From JAICIG01 sp035532215 (GTDB lineage: Bacteria; Planctomycetota; Planctomycetia; Pirellulales; JAICIG01), in contig DATKRK010000105.1 of assembly GCA_035532215.1 (NCBI GenBank), positions 1 through 25,064 of the forward strand: a stretch of 25,064 nucleotides of DNA. Direction: 5' to 3'. Below are positions 7,398-15,302 of the stretch, one piece after another. The first letter of the stretch is position 1. Every line of letters starts with the position of its first letter. The notes beneath the pieces were generated by a model that did no database searches, had not been told where the DNA came from, and was given only the letters and a program-made list of their open reading frames with translations. The translations under genes were made by a program, and so were the position numbers.

Positions 7398-9023
7398 ATG
7401 AGCCAATCGTTCTTGGAATCACTGGCGCACAGCCGGCTCCTTTCCACGGGGGAATTGGAGGACCTTCGCCGCAAGGCGTCTGCGCTGGGGCTCAATGCGC
7501 TTGGTCTAGCGAATCATCTTGGCGAGCAAGGGCTGGTCACGCCCTGGCAGGCCCTGCAATTGTTGGCCGGCCAGACCTCGTTTTTTCTAGGTCCGTACCG
7601 GCTCTTGGAGCGCATTGGCAGCGGAAGCGCCGCAGTCATCTACAAGGCTCGGCACGTCAAGCTGGGATATGTCGCGGCTCTCAAGGTAATGTCGGCTGCG
7701 GCGCCGCAGCACCCGGTCGCTCGCGCCCGTTTCCGCCGCGAGGTACGCGCCGCGGTGGCCGTCCGACATCCGAACGTCGTGGCCACCTACGGCGGCCGCT
7801 GCACCGGCAAGGCCAGCTACCTGGTGATGGAGTACGTCGAGGGCGAGGACCTCGACCATTGGCTCAAACGGTACGGCGAGTTGCCCTTGGCCTGGTGCTG
7901 CGAGGTCGCTCGGCAAGTCGCCGTAGGACTCGAACACATTCATAGCCAGGGCATCGTCCATCGCGACATCAAGCCGAATAACTTGCTGATCGTCGCGCGT
8001 TCGCCGCGCGAAGTTCCGCAGGTCAAAGTCGCCGATCTGGGCGCCGCAAGCATCCAGTCCGGGTTCGGCGAAGCCGTCACGCCGCTGACCTCGATCAATC
8101 AGTTCTTGGGCACGCCGAACTTCGTCGCTCCCGAACAGGTCGTCAGCGCGCGAGACGTCGATCACCGCGCCGATATTTTCAGCCTGGGCTGCACCCTGTT
8201 CAAGATTTTGACCGGGCAAACGCCATTCGGCGGCGCAACCTTAGCCGAGAAACTGCTGGCCCGCACCAAGCAAGACGCTCCGCCGGTCAGCGATTTGCGC
8301 AAAGACGTTCCTCCCCAACTCGGCGCAGTGATTGCACGCGCGCTGGCTCGCGATCCCGATGGGCGATTCTCTTGCGCCCGAGACCTCGTGACCGCGCTGC
8401 GTCCGTTTTCCTTGCAGCCCGAAAAATCGCTGCGCACTCCGGTCGTCGCCAGCAGTGCCAGCGCGCGGCCCGCAATGGCCGCCTCGCCTGCGACCGACGG
8501 CAAACCGCTGCCGCCCTTCGCCGCAGGGGGACCGCCGAAACCACTGCCCTGGAAATGGTTCTTGGAGCGGCAGAACGCCCAAGGGCTCAAGGAAACCTAT
8601 CTGCTGAACGCCGCCGACCGGTTGGTCGTGGGCCGGGCCGCCGATTGCGACATTCAGGTGCGAGACGTGCAGGTCTCTCGCCGCCACTGCCTGCTGATCT
8701 ATCGCGACGCGAAATGGCATCTGCACGATCTGTGCAGCAACAACGGCACCATCGTCAACGGCGTCGCCATTCAGCACGCCGAACTGAAACACGGCGATCA
8801 GTTGCGGTTTGGCTCGACGGTCTTGACCCTCGCCGCGGCGCCACAATTCCCCGCTGCGAGCCAGGCGGCCTCCGACTCCGCAAAGCTCGTGGCGATCGAC
8901 GAGGAAGGCTCTCATACCACCGGGCTGGACCAGCCGCCCGCCGTGCTGCAGGACGCCGAAACGATTCATTTTGCCCGCGACCATGAAACTGCGGGGGTTC
9001 GTCTGCGGTTCAATAAAAGCTAG
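7398..9023 (+). CDS. Serine/threonine protein kinase with C-terminal FHA domain
   Basis: 541 residues from the ATG at 7398; an in-frame TTG at 7323 is less likely. Residues 1-64 form the helical segment common before planctomycete kinases (LGEQGLVTPWQALQLLAGQT). The kinase domain spans about 67-335: glycine loop IGSGSAAVIYKA (73-84), catalytic lysine K96 in AALKV, catalytic loop VHRDIKPNN (187-195), ADLG (212-215) in place of DFG, and VAPEQ (243-247). All core residues are present. A Pro/Ala-rich linker leads to an FHA domain (about 408-478): VVGRAADCDIQV, SRRH (427-430) and SNNGTIVNG (447-455), the phosphothreonine-binding residues. No membrane helix is seen, so it should be cytosolic. Its TAG stop lies in the CTAG end of a palindromic element, and the next gene, convergent, also carries an FHA domain. 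Confidence 0.95.
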   Translation: MSQSFLESLAHSRLLSTGELEDLRRKASALGLNALGLANHLGEQGLVTPWQALQLLAGQTSFFLGPYRLLERIGSGSAAVIYKARHVKLGYVAALKVMSAAAPQHPVARARFRREVRAAVAVRHPNVVATYGGRCTGKASYLVMEYVEGEDLDHWLKRYGELPLAWCCEVARQVAVGLEHIHSQGIVHRDIKPNNLLIVARSPREVPQVKVADLGAASIQSGFGEAVTPLTSINQFLGTPNFVAPEQVVSARDVDHRADIFSLGCTLFKILTGQTPFGGATLAEKLLARTKQDAPPVSDLRKDVPPQLGAVIARALARDPDGRFSCARDLVTALRPFSLQPEKSLRTPVVASSASARPAMAASPATDGKPLPPFAAGGPPKPLPWKWFLERQNAQGLKETYLLNAADRLVVGRAADCDIQVRDVQVSRRHCLLIYRDAKWHLHDLCSNNGTIVNGVAIQHAELKHGDQLRFGSTVLTLAAAPQFPAASQAASDSAKLVAIDEEGSHTTGLDQPPAVLQDAETIHFARDHETAGVRLRFNKS

Positions 9024-9160
9024 CGTCTCTGCTTGAATCGACGAGTGGCCGGGTCTGAGCCTGGGCGAAGCTCCAGTTCGCTGGGGCATCGCTCCGCTCT
9101 GCCGCCAGCCACTCCCAAAGGTCGTTGGCGCCTGTCCCTTCGGCATTGCAGGAACACTAG
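9020..9160. mobile_element. MITE-like palindromic element, copy 2 (CTAG-ended)
   Basis: A 141-bp segment bounded by CTAG at both ends (9020-9023 and 9157-9160). Its 68-bp core (9045-9112) is, on the minus strand, nearly identical to the core at 15347-15415: shared blocks include gtggctggcggcagagc, gcgatgccccagcgaactgg and aggctcag. The core is itself near-palindromic around a ccag-cgaa-ctgg hairpin. The outer arms differ from the other copy and keep only ctagtgttc-like ends. No transposase is encoded. The TAG stops of both flanking convergent genes lie within the terminal CTAGs. Confidence 0.7.
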
Positions 9161-9798
9161 GCGTCAGGGAGCTTTCCTGCCGGTCCCAGCCGCTTGAGCC
9201 AGCCGATAATGTCGCCTCGATTGTGCAACCCGAGCTTGCGCAGGATGCTGCCGACCTGAGTGCGGACGGTATTCGGACTGCGGTGCAGCAGGCGTCCGAG
9301 ATCGTCGTTGCCCAGATAGCCGCGACTGATCCAGAGCATGACTTCGGTTTCGGCGGGCGAGATGTGTTGCCTGAGCAACTGTTGCGGAGTGGCCCGCGGC
9401 ATCAGGCCCAAGGTCTGGTCGCCGCTCGAAGAACTGGCGAGTTCCTCCCGAACCTCGTCGTTGCCTTCCGCGTTCGGCCCCCCGGCCACCACCTGAATCT
9501 CAAGGTTCTCGCCCAATCGTATCAGATCGCCCGGCACCAACCGCGCTTCCGCAAGCCGGTCGATCCAGACCAGATTAACGCGAGTTCCGACGCGCGAGCC
9601 GAGATCGCGAATCCAGCAGCCGCGGTGATCGAGCCAAACCTCGGCATGCCGGCGAGAGACCGTGCGGAATTTCTTCGGAACCGAGATCTCGACGTCGTCG
9701 GCGCGGCCGATTGTTTTGCGATTGGCGTCGACCGTGTAAAACCAGCCGCCGGTCGGGTGGTTTGTCAGTAGAAGCGATACGCTGCGTGTTGGATTCAT
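9157..9798 (-). CDS. FHA domain-LuxR-type HTH transcriptional regulator
   Basis: 213 residues from the ATG at 9796-9798; the frame is open back to 9903, but MNPTRSVSLLLTNHP starts directly on the first FHA strand. The FHA domain covers about 5-105: KTIGRADDVEISVP, SRRHAEVWLD (48-57) and RDLGSRVGTRVN (64-75), keeping the Gly-Arg, Ser-Arg-Arg-His and Ser..Gly-Thr positions used for phosphothreonine binding. After a Ser-rich linker, 146-205 form a LuxR/GerE helix-turn-helix: ISPAETEVMLWISRGYLGND, then HRSPNTVRTQVGSILRKLGL. There is no receiver domain, so control is probably through binding to a phosphorylated partner. FHA-containing activators such as mycobacterial EmbR are known kinase targets. 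The adjacent convergent kinase-FHA gene is the obvious candidate partner, by inference. Confidence 0.93.
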   Translation of the reverse strand: MNPTRSVSLLLTNHPTGGWFYTVDANRKTIGRADDVEISVPKKFRTVSRRHAEVWLDHRGCWIRDLGSRVGTRVNLVWIDRLAEARLVPGDLIRLGENLEIQVVAGGPNAEGNDEVREELASSSSGDQTLGLMPRATPQQLLRQHISPAETEVMLWISRGYLGNDDLGRLLHRSPNTVRTQVGSILRKLGLHNRGDIIGWLKRLGPAGKLPDA

Positions 9799-9982
9799 GA
9801 ATGGGGCGCGGCGCAGCCGAATCATCGCAGGACTCGGCCCCAACCGCCGCAACTTTGTCGAAGGCTTGCCAGATTTACCGTCAATGTCCGACGAAAAACT
9901 CAAGCCTCGACCCTTCCGACACTGCGACTATAAATCCGCAGCCTTCCGGACGCAAGCGGGGGGTCTAAAGCACTGTCATGGG

Positions 9983-10051
9983 CGAGTTTGCACTTTTGAC
10001 GATGCGCGCACGCTGAGCGCAACTACCTCAGGGCAGTTTTTTGCAAACTCG
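9983..10051. repeat. Widely spaced 10-bp inverted repeat
   Basis: cgagtttgca at 9983-9992 is the exact reverse complement of tgcaaactcg at 10042-10051, with 49 nt between. It ends four bases before the stop codon (10056) of the minus-strand membrane-protein gene and lies in its 3' flank. The loop is too long for a standard intrinsic terminator, so the function is open. Confidence 0.4.
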
Positions 10052-10055
10052 TTGT

Positions 10056-10469
10056 CTAGCGACTGGCGTTCCCATACGCCTCAGCGAGAGGCGCCGTCAA
10101 CCGGTCGATCGCAATCAGCATCGCGACAACGGTCGTCCACGCAAAGCTTTGGCGAAGCGAGAACTGAAAGCCCGCATCGCAGCCAGATTGCGGCGCGTCG
10201 CTGATATCGACGAGATCGAATCCCCGCCGCTGTAGCATCTCCCAGGGGGCCGCCATGACCTCCGCGGCCAATGTCCCGAGGATCGCGAACAGCGGCGGTT
10301 TCAAGAGAACTGAACGCAGTCCCTCGAAGTTCGACGCGGCAGCGCGCGGATCGAACTCGGCCAAGGCGCCAAGGAAACCGGCCGCAAGCAACAGCAACAA
10401 CGTCTTGCGAATGCGATATCGACTTTTCCCAAGCGCGATCCACATCGCCAGCAAATCAAATTGGCTCAT
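10056..10469 (-). CDS. Small hypothetical membrane protein
   Basis: 137 residues from the ATG at 10467-10469 (MSQFDLLAMW). The frame is open to 10739, but the extra 90 residues look non-coding. Hydrophobic segments are seen at about 22-37, 56-72 and 108-122. The last is preceded by FQFSLRQSFAWTTVVAMLIA, a variant of the F-S-L-R-x-L-x-x-x-T-T motif that opens a transmembrane helix in many uncharacterised planctomycete proteins. No catalytic motif is visible and no function can be given. It follows the aldehyde dehydrogenase gene on the same strand after about 300 nt, so it may be a separate transcription unit. Confidence 0.55.
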   Translation of the reverse strand: MSQFDLLAMWIALGKSRYRIRKTLLLLLAAGFLGALAEFDPRAAASNFEGLRSVLLKPPLFAILGTLAAEVMAAPWEMLQRRGFDLVDISDAPQSGCDAGFQFSLRQSFAWTTVVAMLIAIDRLTAPLAEAYGNASR

Positions 10470-10766
10470 TAACCCGCATTGCGCACGAGCCCCCGGAGTC
10501 GCGCGACAGAGTGTACGGCAGAATTCCTCTGAAATATGGACGTAAACCACTGCCACCGCTCGACTTCGCACGAAGTCGGCTGCAAATTGGTGCGCAATGC
10601 GAGTTAAGAGCGCTCGGCCAACAACCAAGGTCCAGCCATCATCCGCACGGCTCGCATAACCAAGCGCGATGAGAGACGAAACGTGCGCAACACAAAACAC
10701 GGAGATCAAATTGCGGCTTTGATTTTTACGCACCATCACCCTCCCTCAATGACCAGCCACCCGCCC

Positions 10767-12455
10767 TCACCCTCGCAGCGCCGACCAAAAAATGCCCGGC
10801 AGCTTGCGCCAGTCAGGCTGATGGTAAAGCTGCATTACCTTCCAGGCCAGCTTATCGGCCTGGCGGTGCGAGGGAAACCAAAAGGGCTTGGAACGCACGA
10901 CGAGCGGGCCTTCGAACACGCTCTTTTCAATGCGGTCCAGCAGATAGGTATTGTGTACCCAGCCAATGCCGCTTTGCGGGTCGGCGAGCGTGCCGCCGGG
11001 AGAGCCGCCCCAGGGCGTGTTCATGATCGCGTAGGCGATTGCCGGCCAATGGTTGATAGCCACCGTGCCGTATCGCAAGCGGGCCACGGCCCGGCGAAAC
11101 CGCGCTTCGTTCTCCGCGCCCTTGCGCGAGGCAGGGTGAATCATCAGCCCGGCGCCGAGCGCGCCCCAGACGCGCTCGTTCACGAAGTCGACGGCCCGGT
11201 CGAGAAACTCGGCCGGGTCGGTCGCTTCGAGCGCCGTTTCCGCGCCGGCGCAGACGAACGACTCTTCTTCGAGCCAGCGCGGCTCGCGATCGGGATCGAT
11301 ATCGCGGACCAACGTCCAAGGGAGCGTGCCGGGCGGGCTTTGCTCGGGCTCGCGGCCGGTGAAGCGGCGAAAGCGGTCGACGGCGCCGGGATAATACGCC
11401 CGCCGCCGCGGCGTGCGTGCCAGCACGCTTTCGATCTTGTCCAAAAACTTCTGCCGGTCGGGCCAGCCGCGCCAACTGACGATCAGCTTGCAGGCAATGC
11501 AGTTGAACGAGGCGTTGTTGACGATCATCGCCGCCACGTTTTCGGCCTGGAAATCGAGTTCGCGCCGGCGATACGGCCCCGGCACGACGATCCAAGGCGT
11601 GACGTTGCCCAGTTCGCTCGTGATCGGCTTCGTCAATAGCGGCCGGCCGGCCGCGCGGCGTGCCTCGCGCTCTTCGCCCGGCGGCCCCCAAACAATCACA
11701 TCGTGCGATGTGATCGACCCGGTGATGTGGACTTCGTCGACTAGCGGATGCGCGACGGCATAGGCGCCCGTCTCGGCGCCGCCGTAGATCAATCGCAGAA
11801 AGCCGGCCTCGATCACCCGGGCATAGGCCCGCTCGAAGATCGCGCCCAGGTACTCGTTCACCGGATTCATCTTCAACAGCACCACGCGGCCCTCGGCGAA
11901 CAGCTTGCCGAAGGCGTCGACCGCGGGGATCGAAGAGACATTGCCGGCCCCGAGCACCAGCGCGATCCGCTCGGTTCGCAGCCGCTGGGCGAAATCGGGC
12001 GCCAAGGCGTCGTCGAGATTCTCGCGGTTCACGCCCGGCTGCATCCAGACATCGGCCCGAAAACCGCGAAACAGCCATTCGTCGTACATGCCGCGTGCCG
12101 GGAAAACCTGAACCCGCAAGCGGCCGTCGACATCTTCGTCCACCTTGCCCGGCAGTTGCGGGCGGCCGTGGGCGTCGATCTCCTTCAAGCTGCGAATCAG
12201 CAATTGCAGAAAGCGGGTCGTGGCCAAGGGGCCTGTCGCCAATTCCTCGCCGGCTAGCGGGCTATCGACCGCAATGCCTTTCGCTTCGCACCCCGCCGCC
12301 AGCCATTCGTTCGCCAGGCGGAACGTTCCTTCCAGGCAACTTTCGGCGAGCTGAATTCGCTCGGCGAGCGAGTGCCGAGCGAAGCGGCTTTTGGCCGCGT
12401 CGAGTTCCGCAAGTTGGCGGTCGATCTCTTCGTTGGGCGTTAAGCGACCGGGCAT
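10767..12455 (-). CDS. Aldehyde dehydrogenase superfamily protein, divergent
   Basis: 562 residues from the ATG at 12453-12455. The N-terminal 150 residues are helical and not typical of ALDH. The NAD-binding region is seen at ALVLGAGNVSSIPAVDAFGK (165-184) and VVLLKMNPVNEYLG (191-204), followed by DEVHITGSITSHD (240-252), equivalent to the GS turn of ALDHs. ELGNVTPWIV (281-290) matches the ELGG..P motif with the general-base glutamate E281, and NNASFNCIACKLIV (313-326) holds the nucleophile region, C319 or C322. It resembles the acyl-CoA reductase/ALDH branch rather than classical ALDHs of about 490 residues. The substrate is unknown; a long-chain aldehyde or acyl substrate is only a guess. 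It lies 66 nt downstream of rbsK on the same strand. Confidence 0.85.
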   Translation of the reverse strand: MPGRLTPNEEIDRQLAELDAAKSRFARHSLAERIQLAESCLEGTFRLANEWLAAGCEAKGIAVDSPLAGEELATGPLATTRFLQLLIRSLKEIDAHGRPQLPGKVDEDVDGRLRVQVFPARGMYDEWLFRGFRADVWMQPGVNRENLDDALAPDFAQRLRTERIALVLGAGNVSSIPAVDAFGKLFAEGRVVLLKMNPVNEYLGAIFERAYARVIEAGFLRLIYGGAETGAYAVAHPLVDEVHITGSITSHDVIVWGPPGEEREARRAAGRPLLTKPITSELGNVTPWIVVPGPYRRRELDFQAENVAAMIVNNASFNCIACKLIVSWRGWPDRQKFLDKIESVLARTPRRRAYYPGAVDRFRRFTGREPEQSPPGTLPWTLVRDIDPDREPRWLEEESFVCAGAETALEATDPAEFLDRAVDFVNERVWGALGAGLMIHPASRKGAENEARFRRAVARLRYGTVAINHWPAIAYAIMNTPWGGSPGGTLADPQSGIGWVHNTYLLDRIEKSVFEGPLVVRSKPFWFPSHRQADKLAWKVMQLYHQPDWRKLPGIFWSALRG

Positions 12456-12521
12456 GGCGCGAAATCAAATTGAGGACGGTAGACAGTTCACTCCGCCGTT
12501 CGTAGCGTTAGGGTTCGCGTC

Positions 12522-13454
12522 TCAGAGATCTTGGAGTTGCTCGATTTCCTCACGCGACGGCAGCGAAGGCTGGGCCCCTAGCCGCGTGACTGCAATGGCG
12601 GCGGCGCGGTTGGCCCAGCGGGCGGCTTCAACCAGCGAGCGACGTTCGGCCAGCGCCACGGCCAAGGCCCCGTTGAACGCGTCGCCGGCCCCGGTCGCGT
12701 CGACCGCCTTGACGACATGGCCGGGCACAAAGGCGGTTTCATCGCCCTCGACCGCCAGGCAGCCCTGGGCCCCCAGCGTGATGACGCAGTTGGCGAAACC
12801 CAGACTTTGCAAGCTTCTCGCCACGGCCGTGGCATTGAACTCGCTCGCGCCTGTATTCCCGGCGAGCAGTGCAGCTTCGCCCCGATTGGGCGTGAGGACG
12901 TCGACAAAGCGGGCGATGCTCATTTCCAAGATCGCGCGGTCGGCCGGGGCCGGGTTGAGCACGGTCGTCAGGCCGCCTTGCTTGGCGCGCTCAAGCCCGC
13001 GCCACACCGTGTCCAGCGGCGATTCCAAGCAGGCGAGAAACACGCCGGGGCCTTGGAACACGCGCTCGGGTAAAGCGTCGACATCGGCGGCCGACAGCAA
13101 CAGGTTGGCCCCCGAAGCGACGCTAATCAAATTTTCGCCGTGCTCGTCGACCAGGATCAACGCTACGCCGGTGGGTTTTTCTCGCGTCGTCTTGAGGTGA
13201 TCGACAACCAAGTTTTCGCGGCGGAAATTGCCCAGCATCCGCCGGCCATAGTCGTCGTCGCCGATGCAGGCCAGAAACGTCACCGGCTCGCGTGCAGCCC
13301 GTGCCGCGGCCACGGCCTGGTTGGCGCCCTTACCGCCAGCGGCCTGATAGAATTCGCCGCCGAGCACGGTCTCGCCCGGCCGCGGCAGACGCGGCCCGCG
13401 GATCACTAGATCGACGTTGACCGAACCGAGCACGACCACGCGAGCAGCAGCCAT
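12522..13454 (-). CDS. rbsK: Ribokinase
   Basis: 310 residues, normal for ribokinases of the PfkB family. The start ATG at 13452-13454 has GGAGGT seven bases upstream. PfkB signatures are clear: GSVNVDLVIRGPRLPRPGET (10-29), the sugar-binding AAGGKGANQAVAAA (38-51), and the ATP/anion-hole motif VDATGAGDAFNGALA (251-265) with catalytic D258. The enzyme would phosphorylate D-ribose to ribose-5-phosphate, feeding the pentose phosphate pathway and nucleotide synthesis; related PfkB sugar or nucleoside kinases cannot be ruled out. It follows pyrF by 37 nt on the same strand, and its ribosome binding site abuts a REP-like hairpin. Confidence 0.93.
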   Translation of the reverse strand: MAAARVVVLGSVNVDLVIRGPRLPRPGETVLGGEFYQAAGGKGANQAVAAARAAREPVTFLACIGDDDYGRRMLGNFRRENLVVDHLKTTREKPTGVALILVDEHGENLISVASGANLLLSAADVDALPERVFQGPGVFLACLESPLDTVWRGLERAKQGGLTTVLNPAPADRAILEMSIARFVDVLTPNRGEAALLAGNTGASEFNATAVARSLQSLGFANCVITLGAQGCLAVEGDETAFVPGHVVKAVDATGAGDAFNGALAVALAERRSLVEAARWANRAAAIAVTRLGAQPSLPSREEIEQLQDL

Positions 13455-13466
13455 CGTTCAAACCTC

Positions 13467-13496
13467 CGTAGCTCAGGCTTTCCAGCCCGACCTACG
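13467..13496. repeat. GTAG-headed REP-like hairpin, single copy
   Basis: A 30-bp element starting cgtagctcaggctttcc and ending agcccgacctacg. It matches one arm of the BIME-like palindrome at 21996-22046 with two substitutions. It fills the short pyrF-rbsK spacer: its conserved GTAG, read on the minus strand, gives the TAG stop of pyrF (13492-13494), and its other end touches the rbsK ribosome binding site. Confidence 0.75.
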
Positions 13497-14442
13497 TATT
13501 GTCAGTGCTTCCCAGCAGCTTGCCCACGGATGTTTCGGCCCGCAGTTGTTCGATCATTTCTTCGGTCGCCGCCCGCACGGCATCTTGCCAGCGGTCGGCG
13601 CCGAAGCGGGCGAACTGCGGCTTGGCGTGCGCGAAGATGATGCCGCGCGAGTTGTTGATGACCGCCCCCAGGCCCTGAGCGTCGAAGGCGCCCGCCACGT
13701 CGCGAGCGCCGGCTCCCTGGCTGCCGAAGCCGGGCACCAAGAACCAGGTGCGGGGCATGGCCTCTCGCAACTCGGTCAATTGTTCGGGATACGTCGCGCC
13801 GACGACGGCCCCCACGCTGCCATAGCCCGCGGCGCCTAACGTCTCGCCGGCCAGGCGTTCGACGTACTCGCCTACGTGCCGATAGAGCGGCCGGTTGTCG
13901 GCGATCAGGTCTTGAAACTGGCCTCCGCCCGGGTTCGAAGTCTTGACCAGAACGAACAAGCCGGCGCCGCGGGCTTGAGCGACTTCGACAAATGGCTGCA
14001 AGCTGTCGTCGCCCAGGTAGGGGCTGACTGTCAGCGCATCGGCCCCCCAGGCGCTTTCAGGCCCCAGGAAACCGTCGGCGTATGCCGTAGCCGTCGAGCC
14101 GATGTCGTTCCGCTTGCCGTCCATAATCACCAACAGCCCGGCGTCGGCGGCGTGCCGCACGACTTGGCCCAGCGCCTGCATGCCCGCCGGGCCAAGCTGT
14201 TCGAAACAGGCCGCTTGCGGCTTGACTGCCGGCACGAGTGGCGCGACGACGTCGATCACCCCGCGGCAAAACGCGACAAACGCCTCGGAGGCGCGCGTGA
14301 AATCATGCGGCTTGCAGTTCTCGCATATTCCGCCCGGCAATTGCTCGACGCGCGGATCGAGCCCCACGACGACGGGGTTTTTCGATCGCCGCACCGCCGC
14401 AGCCAGGCGATCGCCAAAGAGTGTTCGAGAAAATGCTTCCAT
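13492..14442 (-). CDS. pyrF: Orotidine 5'-phosphate decarboxylase (type 2)
   Basis: 316 residues from the ATG at 14440-14442 (MEAFSRTLFG); the frame is open a further 48 nt upstream, but that extension is not family-like. The catalytic signature LLVIMDGKRNDIGSTATAYA (103-122) holds the D-K-x-x-D array of OMP decarboxylase, here in the longer type-2 form. VVVGLDPR (24-31) and PAVKPQAACFEQLGP (71-85) supply substrate contacts, and PGFGSQGAGARDVAGAFDAQ lies near the phosphate site. It catalyses the last step of UMP synthesis in the cytosol. It is first in a minus-strand run with rbsK. Its last codons, reading TDNT and TAG, run into a REP-like hairpin that supplies the stop. Confidence 0.96.
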   Translation of the reverse strand: MEAFSRTLFGDRLAAAVRRSKNPVVVGLDPRVEQLPGGICENCKPHDFTRASEAFVAFCRGVIDVVAPLVPAVKPQAACFEQLGPAGMQALGQVVRHAADAGLLVIMDGKRNDIGSTATAYADGFLGPESAWGADALTVSPYLGDDSLQPFVEVAQARGAGLFVLVKTSNPGGGQFQDLIADNRPLYRHVGEYVERLAGETLGAAGYGSVGAVVGATYPEQLTELREAMPRTWFLVPGFGSQGAGARDVAGAFDAQGLGAVINNSRGIIFAHAKPQFARFGADRWQDAVRAATEEMIEQLRAETSVGKLLGSTDNT

Positions 14443-14927
14443 GCCGAGCAGCTTAACGCAAACGCAAGTTCGCGGTAAGCATCCCTCCATCCGTGGTTTT
14501 CGTGGTTCGCTCGTTTTGCCGGTTTCCGTCGCCGGCAGGAGGACGCGCGAAATCGCTCTCTTCCAAACGGAATTCCCTAGACACGCCGGGGGGGAAGTTG
14601 TATGATTCGCTTCGTCCAGGTTTGTTTCTTGGAGACCGAAAGCACCTATCCAGCACGCTCCTGATTGGCCATCCTGTCAATCAATCCTCCCCTTTTCGCC
14701 ACGAGCCCGACTGATTCAGCCTGGACCGCCGAGCGGAGTGATGAGAGTCGGTTGATCTTGGTTTTTGGCTCTCGTCAGAGCACGGGCCTGACGTTCTCGC
14801 CGGCTGAGCTGGGGCGCAACTTCGGTTCGGGTTGAAGACGCGTCTTTGCGCAACGATCTTGAGCCGCTCGAGCGGTTTGTCGCCAAAGTCGTACGGTTTC
14901 TGTTTCAGTTCAAAAAGGGTAATGGTA
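14443..14927. promoter_or_regulatory. Long divergent spacer and leader of the RRM gene
   Basis: 485 nt lie between divergent pyrF and the RNA-binding protein gene, longer than most spacers here. The plus-strand part is rich in short palindromes, with two perfect 12-bp ones at 14835-14846 and 14864-14875. No convincing ORF is present; the upstream extension of the RRM frame to 14832 has no family similarity. Promoters for both genes must lie here, but I cannot fix their boxes. RNA-binding and cold-shock proteins often have long structured leaders, so a regulated 5' UTR is plausible. Confidence 0.4.
14835..14875. repeat. Pair of perfect 12-bp palindromes in the RRM gene leader
   Basis: aagacgcgtctt at 14835-14846 and ccgctcgagcgg at 14864-14875 are each perfectly self-complementary, 17 nt apart and 52 nt before the start codon. 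Either could be a protein-binding operator or fold in RNA only as an imperfect stem. No known operator was recognised. Confidence 0.5.
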
Positions 14928-15275
14928 ATGGCGAAAAAGTTGTACGTGGGAAATCTGCCGTGGTCCTATACTTCGTCGGACCTCGAGGCCCTGTTTAGCC
15001 CCTATGGCGCCGTGCAGTCGGCCGAAGTCGTTTCGGACCGCGAAACGGGCCGCTCGCGCGGTTTCGGTTTCGTGCAGATGGAGTCGCAACAGGCGTCGGA
15101 AGAAGCGATCCGCGCTTTGCACGAAAGCGATTTGCAGGGCCGCAGCCTGACCGTGAATGAAGCTCGCGAGCGCGCTCCGGGCGGTGGCGGCGGCGGGGGC
15201 GGCGGTCGCGGGGGATACGGCGGCGGTCGTGGCGGTCGCGGCGGCGGGGGCGGCGGGGGCGGCGGTCGCTACTAA
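14928..15275 (+). CDS. Glycine-rich RNA-binding protein (RRM domain)
   Basis: 115 residues. The start is set at the ATG at 14928 because AAAGGG (14914-14919) lies eight bases upstream; the in-frame ATG at 14922 is only two bases from it. Residues 1-80 are one RRM: RNP2 LYVGNL (5-10) and RNP1 RGFGFVQM (44-51) with the aromatic residues that stack on RNA. The last 30 residues are almost only Gly with Arg and Tyr, an RGG-like tail. Bacterial RRM proteins of this type occur in cyanobacteria and planctomycetes and are often cold-induced RNA chaperones. The transcript probably ends at the terminator near 15516, with a MITE in its 3' UTR. Confidence 0.95.
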   Translation: MAKKLYVGNLPWSYTSSDLEALFSPYGAVQSAEVVSDRETGRSRGFGFVQMESQQASEEAIRALHESDLQGRSLTVNEARERAPGGGGGGGGGRGGYGGGRGGRGGGGGGGGGRY

Positions 15276-15302
15276 GCGATTGCGACCCGTTTCGGGGGGG
15301 AA

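Noticed and set aside
9157..9798. Two-component response regulator
   Set aside because: The LuxR-type HTH is present, but the N-terminal domain has FHA residues (GRADD, SRRH, GSRVGT) and no receiver aspartate pocket.
10470..10739. Longer N-terminus for the small membrane protein
   Set aside because: The 90 extra residues lack the composition of the rest and any membrane pattern consistent with it; a better start lies at 10469.
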